Positions 52,136 to 61,938 of a DNA stretch of 64,000 nt are shown one piece after another. The stretch spans positions 23,544,489 to 23,608,488 of the forward strand of contig NC_092572.1 in the NCBI RefSeq assembly GCF_037975245.1, given 5' to 3'. The translations under genes were made by a program, and so were the position numbers. Origin of the DNA: Apostichopus japonicus (lineage: Eukaryota > Echinodermata > Holothuroidea > Aspidochirotida > Stichopodidae). Each line of letters begins with the position of its first letter. The stretch's first letter is position 1. The notes below the pieces were generated by a model. That model ran no database searches. It was not told where the DNA came from and saw only the letters and a list, made by a program, of their open reading frames with translations.

Positions 52136-52645
52136 TGGCAATCATGCACAAAATGAAGAGTGCCCTTGATATTAGTAAAGTGTTATTTGAATTGATCATA
52201 TATTGTCTATGCTCATACACATCACCCTCTATTTTAGTAAAGTGCTTCATGCATTAAGTATGTAGCACCATGCACAATATGAAGAGTGCTCTTGATATTA
52301 GTAAAGTGTTATTTGAATTGATCATATCTAACAAATGAAGGCTTGTCTATGCTCATACACATCACCCTCTATTTTAGTAAAGTGCTTCATGCATTAAGTA
52401 TGTAGCACCATGCACAATATGAAGAGTGCTCTTGATATTAGTAAAGTGTTATTTGAATTGATCATATCTAACAAATGAAGGCTTGTCTATGCTCATACAC
52501 ATCACCCTCTATTTTAGTAAAGTGCTTCATGCATTAAGTATGTAGCAACCATGCACAATATGAAGAGTGCCCTTGATATTAGTAAAGTGTTATTTGTATT
52601 GATATCTAACAACTGATGGCTTGTCTATGCTTATTACGTTAATAT
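52136..52645 (+). repeat. 140-bp tandem array, about 3.6 copies
   Basis: CATGCACAATATGAAGAGTG recurs at about 52145, 52271, 52411 and 52552; each unit has TTTTAGTAAAGTGCTTCATG and ATTAGTAAAGTGTTATTTG. The first unit lacks TCTAACAAATGAAGGC. Copies 2 and 3 are nearly identical. Confidence 0.88.
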
Positions 52646-54599
52646 GTATCAAATCATGCACAATTTGCAGTGTTCTTTCTATCAGGAAAATTTTAATTTG
52701 TATTGTTGAGTAATATTTCCACACCATGAAGTACCCTTTTTATCAGTTAAGTGTCAAGTGTTTTGCAATAAACTACTTAATCAGTATCAGTCTACAAGCC
52801 TGCAGCTATGATGAAAACCCCACTTTCTTTTAGTCAAGTGTTTAATAATTTATATGATTTTTCTGTATCCATAATGGTAGCCTATATTATGGGCGGTTTC
52901 AAGCTGATCAGAACTGTAGAGAGTCTGGGTGCTTTTCTTGCCAATGAAGCCTGAAGGACGTCAACTTACTTATTGTGCACTGTCATCTTGTAATCATGTT
53001 ATATGTGTAAAATTCCCAACCTGTGTAAATTTATGTTACTCTCAGATTAAAGACAAGTGCAAGCTGCAACATACAAATACACATCTTCTCATTCTTCCCC
53101 ATTGTCTTGTGCCTTCGCGCTCCGATTCCCCTATAACCCACGGTCGCTTTACAAACCCTCCCCTTCAAGTTCAAGCAGATAAAATAAAAAAGTTATGGAA
53201 AAGCACTACTAAAAGCCCTAGAAAAAGAAAAAATCCGCTTAAAGAGCATGAGCGCCCCCTTTATTTGTATGCAAATATGGCTTAGTACGTACAGGAATGT
53301 AACTATTAGCTGGTCTAGTGTAGTGGTATCCAGCACTAAGCTAGGTCCCGATGTACTGTGGACAAGCCACATTTCGTCATATCACAGGCCGTATGCAATT
53401 AACTAGTACTGTACGTGCGACCGACTTTTATATAACGTACCTAGGCCTAGTCAAGGCTACGTTACCGTTGCACCGCCGTGATTTATTGTTTTAGGATTAT
53501 ATTTTTAAAATAGCGTATGGATGGTAGCCTGTAGACTAGTAGAGTATTTGCTGTATTGAAATTTCAAGGGTTTATTACAGTTAGGCTGGCATATGCCTGG
53601 AACCATACCGCCGAAAAACCACCCTGAACTGCGTTTACTTCTATTCTAACGTTACTCGAGGCAAAGTGGAAAATGCTAAGCCTAGCTTTAACACAATAAA
53701 CAGTAAGTTCCAAAGTTATACTAACAGTAACACTAGAATCAACACTGTACAGTTCCACAAACACATACTTTAGCACTGACGTTAGCCTAACCGCACCAAC
53801 AGGTAATAAAACACTACCAGTACTTAGTTTCCAGTTCAGTTCTAGCCTAACAATACATTAGCGCACATTTTGTTTCAATTTTTGTGGAGGTTTAACAATG
53901 TAAATTATAAAGGAAAGCTCAGTGCATGAAGAACTGCAAAGACCACAAAATTTATACGTTGTTGTATGTTGGTAGCAGTACATAGGCTAGGCATAGTTAG
54001 TAAGTAGTATTGAGGCTATAGGCCCCTTCTCGGCCCCCAGCAACAATAATTGAAAGTAAATTATAGCTGTGATTACAATCTTACTGATTTTTTTCTTAGT
54101 CCAAGCCTTCACCTATGACTTGAGTATGACTCAGAAACTGTTATAGATGGTTTGACCAGATTTCACCAGAAATGTAAATATGTAGGCCTAGCCTACATGG
54201 AGTCCCCTAATGTTCCCTAACTTAGTGCATGTGTTGAAGTTTACTTTTTATTCCACTACATAATGCATCCAAGAATAATCTGTGACAGTGTTTCATAAAC
54301 AAAACTTGTTTCACTACACAAAGTTTGGCTGGTTTTGTTAGAAATTTATAGATTGAACTTGCAATCGCAAAAAGTGGTTATAATTGCCATAGAACACAGC
54401 ATCTAGTATCAGTGCAGCTACATGTGTATACCATTAACAAACAGTACCCTAATTTAAGACGACACACAAAGTTACCTCGTTAGGCCAACATTGGTCTAGC
54501 CTAAGTCTTGTTGTCGAAATTAATTAACATGTCCTGACTGTAAGAAATTTCCTATCTGCTGAAATGTTGATCTGAATGAATTATTTTATCTTTTTGCAG
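52646..54599 (+). other. Upstream region of the MEGF8-like gene
   Basis: Must include its promoter and untranslated first exon, since the coding exon opens at a 3' splice site. An open frame at 52929-53285 (118 codons) has no recognised similarity. A perfect octamer ATGCAAAT at about 53268 could bind POU factors, but this is speculative. Confidence 0.35.
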
Positions 54600-55141
54600 A
54601 TCATGAAAGCTCAGATGGAGATTAGCTAATATCATCGTTCAAAATCATGGCTAACTATTCAACCAGGAAATAAAATTGAGAACAACAATGCCAATGTGGA
54701 TTGAAGATAAACATGTTGCATTTGATGAGCAGCACACTAAGCTGCCAAGGAAGGAAAAATGTTTGGGAAGATGGAATGAGAACTTCAGAGTGAAAGATGG
54801 AGTGAAGATATTTTGTAAAATGGACAGGTTATCAGTGAATACTGGATTAGTCAGACAAGATACCAGAGATAGGTTTACTGTAAATTCTGGTGTAGAAAGA
54901 CATTTGACAGTCAATTCTGGATTAAAGAGGCATAACAAAATGGACATCGGTTGGAGAAGGAAGGGGCCTAAGTTTCCATTGGCATTATTCACATTTTTGT
55001 TTCTTATTTTTCATCATTTGCATATGAGTTTGGGTTCATGTGTTGGCATGCGTAAGACACTTCTCAGGGAAGAAACAGGGTCGATATCAGATGGTAATGG
55101 CGAATACCCAGAGGACACGGAGTGCCAATGGCTTATAGTAG
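54600..55141 (+). CDS. MEGF8: MEGF8-like gene, first coding exon: signal peptide and start of CUB domain (gene continues beyond window)
   Basis: MEGF8 is a large single-pass membrane protein with CUB, EGF, Kelch and PSI modules. In vertebrates it works with MOSMO/MGRN1 to limit Smoothened at the cell surface. The acceptor TCTTTTTGCAG ends at 54599 and the donor TAGTAG|GTATGT follows 55141. The frame contains FPLALFTFLFLIFHHL followed by SCVGMRKTLLREETGSISDG and YPEDTECQWLI. This matches the mature N-terminus of MEGF8 (C.G.R.VLRE..G...DG.G.Y....CEWLI), the first strand of its CUB domain. Two in-frame starts are plausible: ATG at 54688 (151 codons, preceded by an 8-codon uORF at 54647) or ATG at 54940, which puts a typical signal peptide directly at the N-terminus and is favoured. 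The CUB remainder was not found before 64000. Attractin, with a related CUB start, is the main alternative. Confidence 0.72.
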
Positions 55142-55149
55142 GTATGTGA

Positions 55150-55515
55150 CAGTACTAAGACCTAAAGCTACACAATAACTTAGGTATCTAGGCTAGGCGA
55201 TGTTACATGTCATAACTTACATATTATAACCTTGTGCCTAGGCTAGGTTTAAGTTACCTTGCGTTACCTAAGCAACATAACTTACGTTGCTATGCTATGC
55301 TAAATACATAATAACTTCAATATACCATTGGCCTAGGCTAGGTTTAGGTAACCTTGCATTATCGAAGCTACAGTACACAACTAACGTCGCTAGGCTATGC
55401 TACGTACATGTAATAAATAACATACCATTAATGTTTGGCCTCTAGGCTAGGTTTAGGTTACCTTGCGTTACCGAAGCTATGCAATAACTTACATTGCTTG
55501 GCTAGGCTATTGATG
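55150..55515 (+). repeat. Diverged CTAGGCTAGGTTTAG tandem array in MEGF8 intron 1
   Basis: About three units of 100-120 bp: CTAGGCTAGGTTTA(A/G)GTTACC, TTGCGTTACC.AAGC, AACTTACGTTGCTAGGCTATG and CATACCATTAATG. A further partial unit resumes at 61252-61325 (ACCATTAACCTTAGGCCTAGG), so the transposon nest lies inside the array. Confidence 0.75.
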
Positions 55516-56972
55516 CACTTTGCAGTCAAAACGTCCCTTAACCAAAACGTCCCTGTACCAAACGTCCCCGCTTTTGGTTAAATCGTCCCCGTTGGTCAAA
55601 ACGTCACCGTTGGTCAAAACGTCACCGTTGGTCAAAACGTCCCTGTAAGTCAAAACGTCCCTGTCTATCACATTCATTCACAGTTGTGAATATTTTAAGT
55701 TATAATTTGGCTAAGTTATCGGCATACAAGTTGGATTACAGTCGCTAAGTAAATCATGAAGGAATATATCGGTTAATTATATTTGGTACCAAAAAGATAT
55801 ACGCTATATGTTTTTCAGTGAATTAACGAATTAAGGAAATCAAAAAATATTATACAGTACAAGAGGAATTAATAAAGAATTTGGATGCGTATACTTTACA
55901 GGTAGGGGCCCCTCAGAATGCTGGTGCCCCTCAAAATGTAGGTGAACAAATATTATTGGCTAGAAAAAAAACTGAACCTGTCATGAACTTTCTATGATAC
56001 TTTTTAGATAGGATATATGTATGATGAATTTAAAATTGCCAACAACTCAAAAATTATTTTATAGTTTCCAAAAAAATATATGGGTACAATCATCTATTTG
56101 CTTACCGTGCATCTAAAATTTGCTATCAATTGAAGTGTACCTTCTTGGCACTGCATCAAAAACGGACAACTAGGGGGTAATTTACATTGCAAAATTACAT
56201 GTTTGTAGAATGATGATCAGTGAAATATAGCACTTTGTACGTAACTTGATATTTTTGAAAACATCATTACTTGATCAGAATCAGCATTTTGAGGGGCATT
56301 AAACCAGCATTTTGAGGGTCAATAAAAACAAATATGAAAAATTAATAATCCATTATAGTGTAACATCAAAATGGTATTTTTGCATGAAACATATAATTTT
56401 ACACTAATAACACCAAAAATAAACACTTACCTCACATATTTTGTAATTTAACTACATTAAATAAGTTGCTCTCATTTTTTTTTTAAATGTTCTGAGAAAT
56501 ATTTACTATTTCCTTCTACAGTATTCCCTCAATTCTATGTCCATTACATTTACTAAGATATGTACAATTTACAACATACTGCCAAAATGACTACTATATA
56601 AATGAAGATCTCATTTGGATGTAAGTTTTGCTACCTTTAAGATTTTTAACATTGTGGGTCAGTTCAACTGGGTGGGTGCTTATGGGTTGGCACAAAATAC
56701 AGTACCACACACATATAGTATAAACGAATATTAATTACACTTTAAAGAACCTACATTCACATGTAACAGTTTCATGTAGCTGAAGAAAGAACAATCTGTT
56801 TTTAACTGTAACGATTTATACTTAACAGGTAATAAACAACTTTATCATTTGAAACTTTAATTAAACAAATAAAGCATCATCAGAAAAGACAAACTTGTAA
56901 AGGGTAATAACTAAACTATAAAATTAATCAATTTTTCATTTCACATACACATGTTTATTGAAGAATGTATTT

Positions 56973-59900
56973 CTACATTCTTCCACATTTCACCATCCCT
57001 GGTTGCACTTCTGCTTCATACACTTCACCATAAAATATGGGAGCAGACTCTTTTTCCATTTCCTGTGGCATACCCTTATCTACTCCAAATGGCTTCTCTA
57101 AACATCTCACACAGACTTCATCTCCCACCTTTTGTAGAACTCTACCAATAAACACTTCTTCATATTTCACCTTAACCCACATTGCCACTTTCACATCCTT
57201 CATATCCAACCTTCTTAACCCCATCACATCTACACCTTCAACCTCGACAGCATCTACACCTTCAACCTCAACGTCATCTGCACCATCAACCTCAACCTCT
57301 TCTGCACCTTCAACCTCAATATCATCTACAGACATCTCTTCAACAGATGAGTCATCAACAAGAAGTCGCCGACGCACACACTTCCCTTGTGTGCAAGCAG
57401 GCAAAATCATATCAGGCTTGACTCTATTTTCATCTTTACATGCAGCTTTACTGCATATAATTGGGAAGCCAGCACATTCAAGCATTTGGGACACAGTTTC
57501 AACTTCTCTGCCTCACACTTGCCATCTGGTTTCAAGCAAACACAATGTGACTTAATCTTCAAAAATTTCTCTAGATTACACTGTTTCTTCAACTTATTGT
57601 CTTGTCTGGCTTTGTCCCTTGCTTCATTCTCTTTATTCAATAACTCCACTGACTCTTATATTTGTTGTCCTTCCATGGATCCATAGACTTGAGTTACCCT
57701 CATGTTACTTGTTACCTTTGGTTTTGGCTTGACTTTCTTAATTGTCAGTAGTCCATCAATCTCCTCCAATGGTGTACTCTTGAATGAATCTTCAAGCTTC
57801 TGGACGGTTTCTAATGAGTTCTACAGTTTTTGCGTATAGTACTGCTTGGTGTACTTCTTGATGCCAACTGGCGACTCAACCATTGATGTGTTGGAAGTTG
57901 ATGATGAAGGTCCTGCTGTTTCATCAGTTTCATCTTGAATAACAGATGATGCTTGAACAAATTTGTCCTTTTGCATCCATTCAACACTCAGGCCATGGTT
58001 AGTTACTGTACACCATGAAGCTATAAACCTGGGATTTATAGCTCCATGGTTACACCAACAAGTTTTGCTGCATTTTATATTATTTCAAGTTTGTTTGCCC
58101 ACCGTGGCCAAACATCTGCCAATTTCTTCATGAAACCATACCTGTTGACTGTGCATTACGCTGAAAAGAGTTCTCCCTTGCTGTTATGGTATTCACAGTG
58201 CAAATTTGGATTGATTTGGTCATGTAATTGTGTGACTCCAGTGGTATCAGGTGGAGTGATGAAAATAGTGTTCAACCGATTAACCTAATCGGAATCGGAA
58301 TCGGTACGAATATTGCATAATCGGTACATAATCGGAATCGGTAAAAATTACGTGGAATACCAGTTATGTCATACCGATTATTCAAAAACATATGGAAGGT
58401 GAAAATATCATTATTCAAAAACATATGGAAGTTGAAAATATCAACTGATGAATTAGGTTTGTTCTTTTACTACGAAATATTAAAAAAGACACCCCTATAC
58501 GTCTTTCACAGTGTATACTTTCATCAAATTAGGCTGCCAGGGTCGCCGATTTTGCTTCCCTCGTGGTTATTGACTTCATATTTCTTGGCACAGTAAGCAT
58601 AGCAGCAATAGCAATTTCGCGAATTCAGGAATGTGCTGGACAGGGTAGGAAATAAGCGGGGGCGACGGGCGATTCGCCCTCGCAAGTACTAAAAAGCCCT
58701 CCTAAAGCACAATTACGAGTGCGCAAAAGAAAAATGAAATATAAAAAAATCGCCCTCGTTATATTAGGTGTCTGTGTAAAATTAATTGTGACATGCGTTT
58801 GCTTTAGCTAGGAATTGCAGTTGCATCGCGAATCGCGCAAACAGTTTTCTCACATCCAGCATCAAATTTGAAGCAGTGCGAGAGGGTCGCGCACAATCAC
58901 CGGGAACTTCCCGTGGTAAATTACGGCCTGCAGTACCAGCGAAAATAACCTAAAATCCTCACAAATCTCCGACCACATGGTAGCCTTACTTCACACTAAA
59001 TCAACTGCATGGAAATCTAAACTTGACATCTGTTTATTCGCTCTAGTTGTGTCGCAAATAAAAACTAAAAATATCCACGGAAACTGCAATCTTCGACCAC
59101 ATGTTAGCCTAACAACCACACTAAGTCAATGGGAAATGTAGCCTAACCATCGGTTTGCAAAAAAAAAAAAAAAAAATGCGTAGCTTAGTTTACAACTTTC
59201 AATTTGCTGGAAATCGGCATTTGTTTGGAAGGTAATGTAAGTGATATGTCTTATAGAGGGAATGTTATATTTTATATTGGAGTAGTTTCTAGTTGTAATT
59301 ATTTCTTTACATCAATCTGGTATTACATTTTAGAGTAATTTTACACAAGTTACGATGGTACAATTTGCTTTTCAGTTTGATTGGCCCAAGCTTACACATT
59401 CTAATTGAACCTGAATGGAGTTATATAGGTAACGAATAGGTATGTTTAACTTCAAGTTCGTAACATTTCTATTTGTTCATAAACGGTATAATACTGAAAA
59501 TAAGTACAAAATAATGTCGGAATGAAGGCAATATGTCATTAAAATTTACACTTTGGTAAAGATTGAAGATGGATGGTTTGTCTGAGATACTTTTTGAGAT
59601 GGATATTTTGAGTAACTATTCTTAGCCCATTTCAAGCCATTAACAGGTGACATTCACGTCGAGGTGGTTAGGCCATTCGCTTAGCACAGTGCTGACTAGG
59701 TAGGATGTCATATCTCCGTAATTTGGAAATAAAAAAATAAACTTTTTTTTCTTTCCGAGAAACTCCAGAGGTAATTTGGTACATACAAAATGATACCTTA
59801 GAGCCTTGTATAACAACGAAGCAAAAGGAAACAGGGGGAAATCACAACAATAATTGTTTCTGTCAAACTTTATTGCCGATTTCGTATAAACGGGATATTT

Positions 59901-60250
59901 TCTCATTTTCAAATAATCGGAATCGGAATCGGTACGATTATGAAAAAAATAATCGGTAATCGGTATTTTCTGTTATGCATAATCGGTTGAACACTAGATG
60001 AAAAGATGCATTTCTTTTGCTCTCAAGAACCTCAACACCTCAATATCAAATCTGGAACTGTGGCCATCAGAAACAATGACAACTGGTCTTGCTACCTTCT
60101 GTGCTGCTTAGTGTCAATCTAATAACTTGTACGCTGACAATAGGGATTCATGTGCTTGAGAACCACGTTCAGTTGTTGATATAAGATTTGGAATGTTCTT
60201 GACAGCAATGTCAGGAGCCGTATGTACAAGTGTAGATAGTTGAGTTAGAA
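56973..60250 (-). pseudogene. Broken DDE transposase of the middle element, split by a hAT insertion
   Basis: Read on the minus strand: 60250-59997 gives RPVVIVSDGHSSRFDIEVLR (catalytic Asp in SDGHSS). After the insert, 58265 onward gives TPPDTTGVTQLHDQINPNLH (second Asp in HDQIN, where LDQ is usual), then RYGFMKKLADVWPRWA. A Lys/Glu-rich linker, Cys motifs (C.C....GKC.....KLCPKC) and a C-terminal VKYEEVFIGRVLQKVGDEVC segment follow, ending near 56973. There are at least four in-frame stops and one frameshift (around 57450). Within 57180-57350 there are VEVEG repeats. It is a dead gene; the family is inferred from motifs only. Confidence 0.7.
58258..60004. mobile_element. Inner hAT-like element (1731 bp) with 8-bp target duplication
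   Basis: Perfect 17-bp inverted ends TAGTGTTCAACCGATTA at 58266 and ending at 59996, flanked by the 8-bp direct repeat GATGAAAA (58258-58265 and 59997-60004). Subterminal ATCGGAATCGGAATCGGTA repeats at both ends. No transposase frame inside. It splits the middle element's transposase between LF and the TPPDTT motif; removing it with one target copy restores the frame. Confidence 0.9.
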
Positions 60251-61252
60251 GAAATCCAAAGTATTGTTAATTGTCTTTAGGATGTTTGTTGGTTACTTTT
60301 GCTCTTTTATTACTTAAGTGGGGAATATTTTTCCATTTGTTGACTGTCAATATGCCAAGGAATGGGAAAACAAAAAAAAAATTTGTAAAGGAGGTGTCAT
60401 GTTTTGTATTTTTCATTAGGGAAAATCAGCATTCTGAGGGGCAATACACCAGCATTTTGGGAACCTCAGTGGGAAAAAATACAAGAAACACAATCAATTT
60501 TTAAATAACTCTTAGAGAGTTTAAAATGAGTGAACCAGTCAAAATTTGTTATTAATTAATCACGTTCCCGGAAAATTATTAGCAAAATTGTTGACCAGCG
60601 TTTTGAGGGGCAAGTGTTTTTTAGTGTGGTTTTTCTCCATGCAAAAAAAAAATAATAAAAAAATATTTTCATGTTTGGACCCAAATACAATCTAAGTTAA
60701 TAGATAATCTTCATAATTATTCATTGTTTTACCCAATAATGTAAAACTGGTGAGCTGTAGGTGACTTACAAAAAACACCTACATTCTGAGGGGCCCCTAC
60801 CTGTACAATAGATATATCTATAAAATGTTTTAAATTGAGTGAAATCACTTATATATTGTTTATTTTTACGTAGTAAAATTTTGTCACGTGGTACGTGCCC
60901 TGTTGATATTTGTTATTTTGAAGTATATATAGAATATATCCTTCAATTACATTTAGTGTGGTAACGTTACATGTTTTACTAAAAAATTATACTAAAAAAT
61001 GTTTCCGCCCTCATAACAGTCAATTCTCACTCCTAAAAACTGTGTTTTCAACCTAAACTATACTTATCCTTACTCTTTGATTTGAACTAATAACATCCAC
61101 ACTTGCATTCCAACTGATTATGAAAGCGGGGACGTTTTGACTCGCGGGGACGTTTTGACTGCAGGGACGTTTTGGTAAAAAGCGGGGACGTTTTGGTCTT
61201 AAAAAAGCGGGGACGTTTTGGTAAAGGGACGTTTTGACTGGATACCATAGAT

Positions 61253-61938
61253 GCTACTTGTAATTTCTTACATATACCATTAACCTTAGGCCTAGGATAG
61301 GTTTTAGTTACCTAAAGTATAATGAGTGCTCTAGTTGAACGTGGGATAGTTAATTTTATCCTAGGCCTAATCTGGGCTGGTGGTTTCTGTGTGATAAGGG
61401 GACTGTGCTGTGATTTAGGATACTCATTAGCTTTGGGGGCGTGAATCGGGATTGGGGGGTTCATTGCATACATAATTCTTTACAATCGTTTTGGTGACAA
61501 CCAAGTTTCTGTTCAAACAAGTAAAATCTGCTGGGGAGATTTCCAGGTGGACGACTGGTTGTTAACATGAAATTCAAATTGCATTATAACTAAATAGGGC
61601 CTCCTCCCTAATAGGTTTATCCCCAAAAGCTTGTGTACATTCTCTTCACCAAGCAACACATCTTTACTTCAGTGTACAATCCCACAGTGACACACTGGTG
61701 GTCATTTCTTCCTTGTGCTACAATTTTTGTTGGGACAAACCAAATTTGCTGTTCCGTCAACCAGGGTTCAACCAAGATCTATGGCCTGGTTGGCTGGGGA
61801 ACAACCAGAAAAATTTTCCCTGTATATATGTTATGTTTAAATATCTACTTGACATTGTACAGAGACTGAGCAGTCTGAACTGCAATGATGGAGAATTTGT
61901 GAATCGTCATCTCTCTCAGTATTTGAAAGTTGAAACAC
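61253..61938 (+). other. MEGF8 intron 1 between transposon nest and satellite
   Basis: Resumes the CTAGG array, then carries GACAACCAAGTTTCTGTTC-like phrases (61497 and 61734) that also occur at about 25180, suggesting an old dispersed repeat. No CUB-continuation exon is seen. Confidence 0.45.

Larger units (their letters stand above)
55897..60803. mobile_element. Middle DNA transposon with TA target duplication (4.9 kb including insert)
   Basis: Inverted ends CAGGTAGGGGCCCCTCAGAA at 55899 and its complement ending at 60801 are flanked by TA on each side. Subterminal copies of CAGCATTTTGAGGGGCA occur at 55918, 56283, 56303, 60427, 60451 and 60596. It carries a broken transposase frame on the minus strand. 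TA duplication and a DDE domain fit a Tc1/mariner-pogo-like element. It sits inside the CAAAACGTCCC element. Confidence 0.75.
55523..61240. mobile_element. Outer DNA transposon with CAAAACGTCCC-repeat termini
   Basis: The left end (55523-55670) has seven or more direct copies of CAAAACGTCCC/CAAAACGTCAC. The right end (61120-61240) has five inverted copies (GGGACGTTTTG). The outermost 17 bp are inverted: CAGTCAAAACGTCCCTT. No clear target duplication is seen. Without the inserted element the body is only about 800 bp and has no coding frame, so it is a non-autonomous element of unassigned superfamily. Confidence 0.7.

Noticed and set aside
52929-53285. 118-codon open frame upstream of MEGF8
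   Set aside because: No recognised domain, no splice support, composition like surrounding non-coding DNA. It might be an unannotated small gene but nothing favours that.
57037-57555. Plus-strand 172-codon Ser/Thr-rich open frame
   Set aside because: Antisense shadow of the acidic VEVEG repeat region of the broken minus-strand transposase.
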